This document shows positions 7,414-15,886 of a stretch of DNA of 64,000 nucleotides, one piece after another (position 1 is the first letter of the stretch; each line of letters opens with the position of its first letter). Source of the stretch: Methylocaldum sp002005105 (lineage in GTDB: Bacteria; Pseudomonadota; Gammaproteobacteria; Methylococcales; Methylococcaceae); the NCBI RefSeq assembly GCF_051027545.1, contig NZ_CP194902.1, forward strand, positions 3,658,001 to 3,722,000, written 5' to 3'. The notes under the pieces are model-generated. The model saw nothing but the letters and a program-made list of their open reading frames with translations, ran no database searches and had not been told where the DNA came from. The translations under genes were made by a program, and so were the position numbers.

Positions 7414-8847
7414 TTACGGCTTTTCGTTGCCCTTGAGGCCGATCTTGAACTGCTTCAGGTAATCGTTGGGTTTACGCCCGTCGTAGACGGTGCCGTCGAT
7501 GAAACCTTTTTGCGGGCCCTTGAATCCGGTCTCCTTGTCGAAATCGGGGAAGTCCTGAGCGCTAAGCTTGCCTTCGGCAATCAACTCTTTGGCCGCGGCG
7601 GCGTAAATGTCCGGACGATAGACTTTCTTCGCCGTCTCCATGTACCAGGAATCGGGCTTGGCCTCGGGAATCTGGCCCCAGCGGCGCATCTGGGTGAGGT
7701 ACCAGATGGCATCGGAGTAGTAGGGGTAGGTGGCGTGATAACGGAAGAACACGTTGAAATCGGGTGCCTCGCGCTTGTCGCCCTTTTCGTATTCGAAGGT
7801 GCCGGTCATGCTGTTCGCGATCACCGCTTCGTCCGCACCCACGTAGTTCGGTTTCGAGATGATTTTCACAGCCTCGGCGCGGTTCTTGTTGTTCTCTGCA
7901 TCCAGCCAGTACCCGGCGCGGATCAGCGCCTTCACCACGCGGATATGGGTGTTGGGATTGGCGTCCGCCCAGGCTTTGGTGACGCCGAACACCTTCTCCG
8001 GATTGTTCACCTGGACCTCGTAGTCGGTGGCCACCGGCACGCCGATCCCCTTGAACACGGCCTGCTGGTTCCAGGGCTCGCCCACGCAATAGCCGTCGAT
8101 GGTGCCCGCTTCCATGGTGGCAGGCATCTGCGGCGGCGGCGTCACCGATATCAGCACATCGGCCTTGAGCGTGCCGCTGATGTCGCCCTTGGTGGGCGCG
8201 TAATAGCCCGGATTCATGCCGCCTGCCGCCAGCCAGTAACGCAATTCATAATTGTGGGTGGATACCGGGAACACCACGCCCATGTTGAAGGGCTTGCCCT
8301 TTTTCTTGTAACCGTCGACGACGGTCTTGAGGTATTTGGGGTCGATGGGATGCACCGGCTTGCCGTCCTTCATCGGCAGCTTCTTCTTCAATTCCTCCCA
8401 AACGGCGTTGGAAACGGTGATGCCGTTGCCGTTGAGGTCCATGCTGAAGGCGGTGATGACGTCGGCCTGGGTGCCGAAGCCGATCGTTGCTCCTATGGGT
8501 TGCCCGGCCAGCATGTGGGCGCCGTCCAATTCGCCCGAGATCACCCGATCGAGCAGCACTTTCCAGTTGGCCTGGGCTTCCAGCGTGACGGACAGCCCCT
8601 CGTCCTCGAAATAGCCGTTCTCGTAGGCGATCGCCAGCGGCACCATATCGGTCAGCTTGATGAAGCCGAACTTGAGCGAAACTTTTTCCGGTGGCCCCAC
8701 CTCCGCTTGCGCCTCGTGGGGACCCGCCGCCATCATCGCGCAAAGCGCAACCGCCATGGCCATGCCGGCCGCCTGCCGCATGAACCGGCGCCGACCGACG
8801 CCGGCCCTTTGGACCCCCGCTCCCCGTACAGCCTTTTCGTCTCCCAT
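7414..8847 (-). CDS. nrtA: Nitrate ABC transporter substrate-binding protein, Tat-exported
   Basis: Periplasmic solute receptor of the NrtA/CmpA family, 477 residues from the ATG at 8847, which has GGAG just upstream. The N-terminus carries a twin-arginine signal (GRRRFMRQAAG followed by a hydrophobic run ending AQA near residue 47), so the folded protein is probably exported by Tat. The mature part has the bilobed family pattern (KFGFIKLTDMVPLAIAYE near the start). The family includes nitrate, nitrite, bicarbonate and cyanate-type receptors. Nitrate is favoured by the leader and neighbours, but cyanate cannot be excluded because cynS is in the cluster. Confidence 0.93.
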   Translation of the reverse strand: MGDEKAVRGAGVQRAGVGRRRFMRQAAGMAMAVALCAMMAAGPHEAQAEVGPPEKVSLKFGFIKLTDMVPLAIAYENGYFEDEGLSVTLEAQANWKVLLDRVISGELDGAHMLAGQPIGATIGFGTQADVITAFSMDLNGNGITVSNAVWEELKKKLPMKDGKPVHPIDPKYLKTVVDGYKKKGKPFNMGVVFPVSTHNYELRYWLAAGGMNPGYYAPTKGDISGTLKADVLISVTPPPQMPATMEAGTIDGYCVGEPWNQQAVFKGIGVPVATDYEVQVNNPEKVFGVTKAWADANPNTHIRVVKALIRAGYWLDAENNKNRAEAVKIISKPNYVGADEAVIANSMTGTFEYEKGDKREAPDFNVFFRYHATYPYYSDAIWYLTQMRRWGQIPEAKPDSWYMETAKKVYRPDIYAAAAKELIAEGKLSAQDFPDFDKETGFKGPQKGFIDGTVYDGRKPNDYLKQFKIGLKGNEKP

Positions 8848-8875
8848 TTTTGTGCTCCAGTGTTTATCGTCGGGC

Positions 8876-8918
8876 AAAAAAAAGCGCCTGGCTGCCATCA
8901 TCGATGGCAGCGAGACGC
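8876..8918 (-). terminator. Leader terminator (attenuator) of nrtA
   Basis: On the minus strand an outer stem GCGTCT/AGGCGC and an inner stem GCTGCCAT/ATGGCAGC form a strong hairpin followed by T8. It lies about 30 bp before the nrtA start codon, so the operon needs antitermination to be expressed. Confidence 0.88.
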
Positions 8919-8925
8919 CGTTGTC
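8914..8925 (-). promoter_or_regulatory. Second hexaloop hairpin (P2) of the nrtA leader
   Basis: On the minus strand GAC-AACGGC-GTC gives a hexaloop with A1 and G4. The loop is identical to the one in the FNT leader. Its 3' arm overlaps the 5' arm of the terminator, as expected of an ANTAR antiterminator. The core stem is only three pairs, so the fold needs testing. Confidence 0.55.
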
Positions 8926-8933
8926 GATTTTTC

Positions 8934-8953
8934 GCGCGCCGCCTTTGGCGCGC
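8934..8953 (-). promoter_or_regulatory. First hexaloop hairpin (P1) of the nrtA leader
   Basis: On the minus strand GCGCGCC-AAAGGC-GGCGCGC is a perfect 7-bp stem with a six-base loop carrying A1 and G4. This is the pattern of the first hairpin in ANTAR-bound RNAs. It begins about 12 bases after the predicted transcription start. Confidence 0.65.
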
Positions 8954-8974
8954 AGCTTGTTCAATGAGTCATAG

Positions 8975-8992
8975 AAGCAGAAGGTATGCCAG
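8975..8992 (-). promoter_or_regulatory. Sigma-54-like -24/-12 promoter of nrtA
   Basis: On the minus strand CTGGCATACCTTCTGCTT has GG and GC separated by exactly ten bases and matches TGGCA and TGC of the consensus. The predicted start near 8965 places the hairpin-terminator leader immediately downstream. This fits nitrogen control by NtrC, which is an inference. Confidence 0.6.
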
Positions 8993-9151
8993 GCGCCGGA
9001 AAGTCACGGAGCTATGGATATTCGAGCCTTTGCGATCCGCTTATTGGCAGAACTCGTCGACCTTTCGTGCACCAATGCAGGGATGCCGCACGAATATGAA
9101 ACACGCAATGCATTCGGAAGGGCTGCGCGCGTAGGCGAGGACCGGAAATTC

Positions 9152-9179
9152 GTAGGTCGGCAACGGATTGCCGACCTAC
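9152..9179. repeat. Perfect palindrome of the MITE-like repeat
   Basis: GTAGGTCGGCAA-CGGA-TTGCCGACCTAC is a 12-bp perfect stem with a 4-base loop. It adjoins 9165-9209, which matches 7181-7225 in inverted orientation (43 of 45 positions). It is probably a second, partial copy of the element in the nrtA-nrtB spacer. Confidence 0.7.
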
Positions 9180-9209
9180 TTCGGGCTCTACGCCAAACCG
9201 GAAAACGCT

Positions 9210-10185
9210 CTAGCCGTTCCGAATCAGATCCGCGGCCTTCTCGGCGATCATGATCGTCGGCGCATTGGTGTTGCCGCTCACGATGGTCGGCATGATCGAA
9301 GCATCGACCGCCCGCAGTTCCTCGATTGCGTGCACCTTCAAGCGGGAATCGACGACCGCCATGGCGTCGTGGCCCATCTCGCAGGTGCCGGCCGGGTGCC
9401 AGGTGGTGGAGGCCGTACGCCTCACGAAGGATTCGAGATCCGCGTCGCTTCGGAGGTGTGCTCCCGGTGCGACCTCGTCGGAATGGCTCAGGTAGTTGGG
9501 GTCGATGACCGGCCGGTCGAGCGGATCGCCGAGGCCAGCATGACCTCTCCGCGGCTCAGGGGCCGATTGATGTAGGCGGTGAACGTGATGCCGTGCCGGT
9601 TGGTGGCTCCCGCTTCGGGATAATCGGGCGGCAGGGTCATCAGGAAGAACAGCTGTAGTCCGGGAATCGTCTCTTCCGGACGGCTTTTGACGAAGGCCCC
9701 CGCCTCGAGGAAATTCGAAGCCAGCGCGCCGCTTCGGTTCGCTTCGTATTCCCGCAGCGCTGCGGCCTTTTGCTCCTCTGGAAGTGGGGCGAAGGTAAGC
9801 GGTTGCCTGATCTCGCAGCGCACCCTCGTGTGGAGATGGTCCTGGAGATTCTTGCCGACACCCGGAAGATCATGGCGAATGCCGATGCCAACCGCTGAAG
9901 TTCCCGCGCCGGCAGCGCATGCCCCAATGCGCCTAGAGCACAGGCGGATGGGGTAGGGATGGCGACCCTGAGCCGCAGGTCCTCGCAGACCGCCTGTATA
10001 CCATGATCCATCGAAGCTCTGTCGGGATCGCCGGTGAACATGGTCTCGGCTTGCAGCATGCGGGTGATGCGGTAGTTGCCGTCGATACGCTCGGGCGCGT
10101 CGCCCCAGAAGACGGCGGTATAGCCCAGACCGCAATAGGCGGCGGCCGCCGCCGTCGCGGTCGTCGCGAAGTCCGATCAGCGAGC
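9210..10185 (-). pseudogene. GMC oxidoreductase (choline-dehydrogenase-like) remnant
   Basis: The C-terminal GMC domain is clear. DLPGVGKNLQDHL and NRPLSRGEVMLAS are in one frame; TWHPAGTCEMG and VDASIMPTIVSGNTNAP, which carry the catalytic His and Asn, are in another. A one-base shift near 9530 separates them, and a second shift near 9900 separates the first part from upstream coding-like sequence. The FAD-binding GxGxxG N-terminus is absent. The upstream part (about 9935-10185) does not match the family and is not recognised, so a deletion fusion is likely. It cannot make a working enzyme. Confidence 0.85.
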
Positions 10186-10242
10186 ACGCTCTGTTTCGGG
10201 AGCATTGGGACCACTACGGAAAATGAGCCTGCGGGCGCCGGC

Positions 10243-12141
10243 TCAAGTGCTCAGCTGTTCCCGCAAGGCCTCCAGTTCTTCCCAGCGCATATACGCCGCC
10301 TCCACCGTCTGCTGCAATTCCGCCAGCCGGGCCTGGGTTCCGGTAATGGTGTCTTTCGTCTGCTGATAGAACTCGGGGCGGGAGATCGCTTCATTCAATG
10401 AGGCTATTTCGGTTTCGAGCGCCTCGATCTGCTGGGGCAAAGCCTCGAGTTCGCGCTGTTCCTTGAAGCTCAACTTTCTCAGCTTTTCCTTGACCGGCTT
10501 GGGCGGAATCGGTTTTTCAACGGCCGGTTTCGCCGGGGCGGGCCGAGGTGCCGGGCGTTGCCGCACCCAGTCGTCGTAGCCGCCCACGTAATCGTTGACA
10601 ATGCCGTCGCCTTCGAACGCCAGCACGCTGGTGACGAGGTTGTTCAGGAACGCCCGGTCGTGGCTCACCAGCAATACGGTGCCGTCGTAATCGGTCAACA
10701 GTTCTTCCAGCAGTTCCAGCGTGTCCGCGTCCAGATCGTTGGTGGGTTCGTCGAGCACCAGGAGATTCGCGGGCTGAGTGAACAGCCGCGCGAGCAGGAG
10801 GCGGTTGCGCTCGCCCCCCGAAAGCGACTTCACCGGCTGACGTGCCCGTTCGGGAGTGAAGAGGAAATCCTTGAGGTAGCCGATGGCGTGAACGTTGCGC
10901 CCGTTGACGCTCACCCGGTCGCTGCCTTGGGCGACATTGTCGATCACCGATTTTTCTTCCTCGAGCTGTGCCCGGTACTGGTCGAAATAGGCGATTTGCA
11001 GGTTGGTTCCAAGACGGATGCGGCCCGACGTCGGTTGCAGTTCGCCCAGCATCAGGCGAAGCAGGGTGGTCTTGCCGCAGCCGTTGGGCCCGATGATGCC
11101 GACCTTGTCGCCCCGCAGGATCGTGGTGGAAAAATCGCGCACGATCGGTTGACCGCCGTAATCGAAGCGAACGTTCTCGGCTTCCACCACCAGTCGTCCG
11201 GACTTTTCCGCCTGCTGCAGCAGCATGCTGACCTGGCCGGTACGGCCCCGCCGTTCCGCGCGTTCCTGGCGCATGTCGAGCAGACGCCGTACCCGGCCCA
11301 TGTTGCGGGTGCGGCGCGCCTTGATGCCTTCGCGAATCCAGGCTTCTTCCTGCGCGAGCCTTTTATCGAATTCCGATTGAGCCTTGGCTTCGGCGTTCAG
11401 TTGTTCTTCCTTGCGCTTCAGATAGGTGGCGTAATCGCCGGGCCAGTCGAACAGCTTGCCCCGGTCGAGCTCGATAATCCGGGTTGCCAGCCTTTGCAGG
11501 AACATCCGGTCGTGGGTGATGAAGATCAAAGTTCCCGGCCAACCGAGCAGAAATTCCTCCAGCCAAAGAATCGCCGCGAGATCGAGGTGGTTGGTGGGCT
11601 CGTCGAGCAATAATACGTCGGGCTCTGAGACTAGGGCTCGGGCGAGCAGCACCCGGCGTTTCAGGCCGCCCGACAGAGACTCGACATCGGTATCCACCGG
11701 CAGGTCGAGCTTAGACAGCAAGGATTCGACTTTCCGGTGGAGATCCCAGCCGCCGATGGCATCGATCGCGTGCTGGCATTGCTCCAATTCCGCCAAGGAC
11801 TTCGAGTCGGAATGGCTCGCAACGCGATGGGATACGTCATGAAACCGGCGGATCAACTCGCCCGTATCGCCTAACCCGCCTGCAACGACGTCGAACACGC
11901 TGCCGGTGGCGTCCAGCGGGACTTCCTGATCGAGCCGGGCGATGCGCAAGCCCTCTTGATCGATGATTTCCCCTTCATCCGGAATCAAATCGCCTGTCAA
12001 AAGTTTGAGCAACGTGGATTTCCCCGCTCCATTGCGCCCGACGAGGCACACCCGCTCGCCTTTTTCCAGGGAAAAGCCGATTCCGTCCAGCAGAGGCTGA
12101 CCGAAGCTGACGTGTATATTGCGGAAGGTGATTAAAGCCAT
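10243..12141 (-). CDS. uup: ABC-F family ATPase Uup
   Basis: Soluble ABC-F protein of 632 residues with no membrane segments. It has two ATPase cassettes: the first with GRNGAGKST and LSGGLKRRV, the second with GPNGCGKTT and LSGGERNRLL, both with LLLDEPTNHLD/LVLDEPTNDLD Walker B segments. A linker rich in charged residues lies between them, and a C-terminal coiled coil (about 555-630) follows a proline-rich stretch, as in Uup. The family acts on ribosomes, and Uup also affects transposon excision and replication. It is monocistronic on the minus strand. Confidence 0.95.
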   Translation of the reverse strand: MALITFRNIHVSFGQPLLDGIGFSLEKGERVCLVGRNGAGKSTLLKLLTGDLIPDEGEIIDQEGLRIARLDQEVPLDATGSVFDVVAGGLGDTGELIRRFHDVSHRVASHSDSKSLAELEQCQHAIDAIGGWDLHRKVESLLSKLDLPVDTDVESLSGGLKRRVLLARALVSEPDVLLLDEPTNHLDLAAILWLEEFLLGWPGTLIFITHDRMFLQRLATRIIELDRGKLFDWPGDYATYLKRKEEQLNAEAKAQSEFDKRLAQEEAWIREGIKARRTRNMGRVRRLLDMRQERAERRGRTGQVSMLLQQAEKSGRLVVEAENVRFDYGGQPIVRDFSTTILRGDKVGIIGPNGCGKTTLLRLMLGELQPTSGRIRLGTNLQIAYFDQYRAQLEEEKSVIDNVAQGSDRVSVNGRNVHAIGYLKDFLFTPERARQPVKSLSGGERNRLLLARLFTQPANLLVLDEPTNDLDADTLELLEELLTDYDGTVLLVSHDRAFLNNLVTSVLAFEGDGIVNDYVGGYDDWVRQRPAPRPAPAKPAVEKPIPPKPVKEKLRKLSFKEQRELEALPQQIEALETEIASLNEAISRPEFYQQTKDTITGTQARLAELQQTVEAAYMRWEELEALREQLST

Positions 12142-12242
12142 CGGAGTGTGGGACAGGAAAAAACGGGAATTTTACGCGCAGAAGTAGTTTGTCGCACCGA
12201 ATCCGGAGCAATCGAGACCGCTGGACGATCGTTGCGGGGCAC

Positions 12243-13337
12243 TCAGGGAGCGCAGCGTTCGGTCGGAGCGACAATGCGCAGATATCGTTGGGGTCGCCGC
12301 TCTTCGAACAGCGTCACCCGGTTCACGACATCCTCGGCACTGGTCTTGCCGATGGGGCCGGCTACGCTCCGCCCGGTCGCGGCAGCGAGCAAGTGTACAT
12401 AGGTTTGATGAGGGCCGGAGGCAAGCTTCGAGTGTACCAAGGCACCGCCGACATCCCAGGGAGATTCTTTCTCCGGTACGCTGCTGCCCGGATTGCACAT
12501 GCCGAGCACGATCAAGCCGTTCGGCTTGACGAGAGAACGCAAACTTTGGACGAAGTTTCGAAACCGCTCCGGGCTAAGCTCTTCGAATGAGCGCAAAACG
12601 AAGAGCGGAACTCTGCATATGGATTCGCAGGCTGCGCGCTTGAGATCCCGATCGGTATCGTTCGGAATGGAGGCCAGCATCGCGGCCGAACATTGGCGCT
12701 GCAGGCAAGCGGTATCCAAGGGTTGGAGTCTGCGCTCTTTGCTTATCAGAATATTTCTGATTTCCGTAGAATCTTTTCGGGAAAGTTCTTTCCAACGGCC
12801 GTCCATGAAGCTGCTGAATTCCCGATTCTGGCGGATGTCATAGGTAACGGTGAAAATCTCCGCAACTCCGGGCTGCGCCTCGACGATCCGGGTCGCTTTA
12901 GCGTGATCTCCCTCGATGGTGAGCGCGTTCTGAATGATATGACCGTTCAGAATCGGTCCGTCATATCCGCCGTGTCCGATAAGAATCACTCGGTCGAAAG
13001 GCGCCGAGCGCTGCGCCAACATATCGGCCTTGCGGTAGTAGTCCTCCCATTTGCGGACATCCCGCAACCAAGTGACTTGTGCGGAGAAGCGGGTTCGATA
13101 AAAGGCTTCGATTTCCGCGGCCGGGCGTTCTGGCCAGCGTTCGTTTTCCGCGGAATCCGGATCTTTTCTTAAGAGGGGAATAAGCAATACCCGAGTCGGC
13201 GAACGAACGGGAGTCGATGCGGCCGCTGGGGCCGATTCAGGTTTGCACAGGCTTTCTTCGGCGGCTGACGCGGAAAGAAAGGACAGGACGAGAAAGTGGG
13301 AAGCAAACCAGGCAATGACGTGCGATTTTCGATTCAA
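12243..13337 (-). CDS. Secreted protein of unknown function with His-Gly and Cys motifs
   Basis: A protein of 364 residues with a Sec signal peptide (hydrophobic run about 7-24, cleavage near SAA/EES at 26). The mature part has a beta-strand followed by IGHGG (His122 at the turn) and, later, a strand followed by LGMCNPGS (Cys281). That arrangement resembles the His-Cys dyad of caspase-fold (clan CD) proteins, but the spacing of about 160 residues is long and no family could be named. Four other cysteines (211, 216, 237, 241) could form disulfides in the periplasm. It stands alone between gltA and uup. Any function is a guess. Confidence 0.8.
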   Translation of the reverse strand: MNRKSHVIAWFASHFLVLSFLSASAAEESLCKPESAPAAASTPVRSPTRVLLIPLLRKDPDSAENERWPERPAAEIEAFYRTRFSAQVTWLRDVRKWEDYYRKADMLAQRSAPFDRVILIGHGGYDGPILNGHIIQNALTIEGDHAKATRIVEAQPGVAEIFTVTYDIRQNREFSSFMDGRWKELSRKDSTEIRNILISKERRLQPLDTACLQRQCSAAMLASIPNDTDRDLKRAACESICRVPLFVLRSFEELSPERFRNFVQSLRSLVKPNGLIVLGMCNPGSSVPEKESPWDVGGALVHSKLASGPHQTYVHLLAAATGRSVAGPIGKTSAEDVVNRVTLFEERRPQRYLRIVAPTERCAP

Positions 13338-13563
13338 GACGGCGATACGATAACCCTTGTATCAAATTTGACTCAATAAACAGCATCGGGTTGCCCCAAG
13401 GCGATCGAAAGAAGCCAGAAGTCCGAAGCGGTAAACGTCAGCGGCCGCTTTGCCGGTGGGCGATGCGTTCGGAAGCGGTCAATGGCGGGCAAGCGCCGAT
13501 GCTACGCGCCCGGTTCGGATGTCCCCGTCGGACCGGGAGCAAAGCATAATTCGAAGACGGATT

Positions 13564-14853
13564 CTACCTGTCGTTCATGGGTTTATAGGCCCGTTGCCGT
13601 TCGCCGATGTATATCTGGCGGGGCCGTGCGATTCTCATGCCGGGTTCCTCGATCATTTCCTTCCAGTGAGCAATCCAGCCAGGCAGTCTTCCCAAAGCGA
13701 ACATTACGGTAAACATGTTCGTCGGAATCCGCATGGCACGGTAGAGGATTCCCGAATAGAAATCGACATTGGGGTAAAGCTTGCGCTCGATGAAGTAGGG
13801 ATCGGTGAGCGCCACTTCCTCTAGACCCTTGGCGATTTCGAGAATCGGGTCGTGAATACCCAGCTTTCCGAGTACTTCGTCGCAGTGCTTTTTGATGATC
13901 TGTGCCCTGGGGTCGTAATTCTTGTAGATTCGGTGTCCGAACCCCATCAGTCGAAATGGATCGTTTTTATCCTTGGCCTTGTCGATGAATTTCTTGTAGT
14001 TTCCGCCGTCGGCCGCGATCGCCTCCAGCATTTCGATCACAGCCTGGTTGGCGCCGCCGTGCAGCGGACCCCACAAGGCGCAGATGCCGGCCGAAATGGA
14101 TGCAAAAAGGTTGGCCTTGGAAGATCCCACCATGCGAACGGTCGAGGTGGAGCAATTCTGCTCGTGGTCGGCATGCAGGATGAACAATACGTCCAGCGCC
14201 TTGCGCGTCACCTCGTCCGGCTCGTACAGTTTGACCGGCGTCGTGAACATCATGTGCAGGAAGTTGGAGAGGTAGTCCAGTTCCGGACGGCTGTAGACAA
14301 AAGCTTCACCCACCGATCGCTTGTAGGCGAAGGCGGCCAGCACACGCACTTTGGACAGGAGCCGGGTAATGGTTTGGTCCCGCTCGTGCGGCGACTGATC
14401 CGGTTTCAACAGTTCCGGATGATAAACCGAGAGGGAACACACCATTGCCGAAAGAATGGCCATGGGATGGGCATGGCCGGGGTACGAGGTGAAGAAGCTC
14501 TTCATGTCCTCGTGAATCAGCGAGTGGAAAAGGACCTTGTCCTTGAATTTCGTAAATTGCTCGGCGTTCGGCAACTCGCCGTAAATGAGCAAATAGCAGA
14601 CTTCCATGAACGTCGACTTCTCGCAGAGCTCGGCAATGTCGATCCCGCGGTAGCGGAGAATTCCTTTGTCGCCGTCTATGTAGGTGATGGCGGATGTGCA
14701 GGAGCCTGTATTGGCGTAACCGGGATCGACGGTGATGTAACCGGTCGATGCCTGGAGCCGGGTGATATCCAGCCCTTTTTCGTTCTCGGTACCGACGACG
14801 ACGGGAATATCGAACCGTTTGCCGTCCAGTTCGAGCTTTGCTGTGTCTGCCAT
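13564..14853 (-). CDS. gltA: Citrate synthase
   Basis: Condenses oxaloacetate and acetyl-CoA to citrate at the start of the TCA cycle. The 429-residue length is that of the Gram-negative hexameric, NADH-sensitive type. Active-site segments are visible: the histidine in GPLHGGANQA, the histidine in GFGHRIYKNYDPRA, and a later aspartate in PNVDFYSG. The N-terminal beta-rich domain of the large form is present. It is monocistronic with an upstream gap of about 215 bp. In methanotrophs this enzyme feeds biosynthesis as much as energy generation. Confidence 0.97.
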   Translation of the reverse strand: MADTAKLELDGKRFDIPVVVGTENEKGLDITRLQASTGYITVDPGYANTGSCTSAITYIDGDKGILRYRGIDIAELCEKSTFMEVCYLLIYGELPNAEQFTKFKDKVLFHSLIHEDMKSFFTSYPGHAHPMAILSAMVCSLSVYHPELLKPDQSPHERDQTITRLLSKVRVLAAFAYKRSVGEAFVYSRPELDYLSNFLHMMFTTPVKLYEPDEVTRKALDVLFILHADHEQNCSTSTVRMVGSSKANLFASISAGICALWGPLHGGANQAVIEMLEAIAADGGNYKKFIDKAKDKNDPFRLMGFGHRIYKNYDPRAQIIKKHCDEVLGKLGIHDPILEIAKGLEEVALTDPYFIERKLYPNVDFYSGILYRAMRIPTNMFTVMFALGRLPGWIAHWKEMIEEPGMRIARPRQIYIGERQRAYKPMNDR

Positions 14854-15070
14854 AATGCTAAGAAACCCTAAATACGGACTTTGTTCTCGTTTCTGTTTCA
14901 GTGTAACGACAACCGGTCATTTAACGCTAGCCTGCCTAAAGAGTGCTCAGTCGTTTTTCGATGCTTTTCAGTAGGCCCGTTTCGGCCGCGATTGTTTCAA
15001 GATGGTAACATTGGACTGATAGCGGAACGTTCTTTCCTGTTATCTTGTTAAACAAATAATTTCTAAAACG

Positions 15071-15886
15071 ATGCGTATCGCCTTGGGTATCGAGTATGAC
15101 GGTCAAGCCTTCTCCGGTTGGCAATGGCAAAAGGGGAAGCTTACCGTCCAGGGCGCGGTCGAAGACGCTCTAAGCCGCGTTGCGGCCGAGTCGATTCGCG
15201 TCATCTGTGCTGGCCGGACGGATGCGGGCGTGCATGCCTTGGAGCAAGTCGTCCATTTCGATACCAAGGTATACCGTAAGCCGTATTCCTGGCTGATGGG
15301 GACTAATACGGCGCTTCCCGAAGACGTGCGCATCCTCTGGGTTCAAGAGACTCCGGATGACTTCCATGCGCGCTACAGCGCCATCGCTCGATTCTATCGG
15401 TATGTCATCCTGAATCGCCCGATGAAGTCCGCGCTCTTCAGACGACAAGTCACCTGGCATTTTCATCCGCTCAATGAGAAAGCCATGCAGGAGGCGGCAA
15501 ACAATCTGATCGGGGAACATGATTTTTCCTCGTTCCGAGCCCAGGACTGTCAATCCAAGAGTCCCATGCGCCGGATGCATTTCATCCACGTGCGCCGGGA
15601 AAACGATAAGGTGATCATCGAGCTGTGCGCCAATGCTTTCCTGCATCATATGGTTCGGAATATCGTAGGCGTCTTGATGGAGGTTGGATCGGGCAAGCAG
15701 CGCCCGGATTGGGCGGCCGCGGTTCTCGGGGCCCGAGACCGAAAGTGCGCCGGTGTTACGGCGCCGGCCGACGGGTTATACTTAGGCGGTGTTTATTACC
15801 CTCCCCATTTCGGTTTACCCCGTCATCCGATATTCGATTATCTGCCGGAAGACGCCAGTCGTTATACTCCTTCGGAAAGCGAGTGA
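15071..15886 (+). CDS. truA: tRNA pseudouridine(38-40) synthase
   Basis: Modifies U38-U40 in the anticodon arm of many tRNAs. The protein has 271 residues. The catalytic aspartate lies in CAGRTDAGVHALEQ, and the N-terminal RIALGIEYDGQAFSGWQWQ pattern is typical. It is the first gene of the block leading to trpFBA, and its stop codon overlaps the GTG start of trpF, which suggests translational coupling. The truA-trpF order is common in gammaproteobacteria. Confidence 0.97.
   Translation: MRIALGIEYDGQAFSGWQWQKGKLTVQGAVEDALSRVAAESIRVICAGRTDAGVHALEQVVHFDTKVYRKPYSWLMGTNTALPEDVRILWVQETPDDFHARYSAIARFYRYVILNRPMKSALFRRQVTWHFHPLNEKAMQEAANNLIGEHDFSSFRAQDCQSKSPMRRMHFIHVRRENDKVIIELCANAFLHHMVRNIVGVLMEVGSGKQRPDWAAAVLGARDRKCAGVTAPADGLYLGGVYYPPHFGLPRHPIFDYLPEDASRYTPSESE

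Larger units (their letters stand above)
8848..9209. other. 362-bp nrtA upstream region
   Basis: It contains, in transcription order, an inverted copy of the MITE-like end, a -24/-12 promoter, two hexaloop hairpins and an intrinsic terminator before the nrtA start. An open frame runs from 8964 into nrtA but crosses the terminator, so it is not taken as coding. Confidence 0.7.

Noticed and set aside
8848..8964. N-terminal extension of nrtA to 8964
   Set aside because: It would translate through the leader hairpins and terminator; the ATG at 8847 has a good Shine-Dalgarno and gives a normal Tat signal.
7381..8967. 528-codon plus-strand open frame opposite nrtA
   Set aside because: Its composition mirrors nrtA and it has no recognisable domain; nrtA itself is unmistakable.
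13852..14871. 339-codon plus-strand open frame opposite gltA
   Set aside because: Antisense shadow of citrate synthase.
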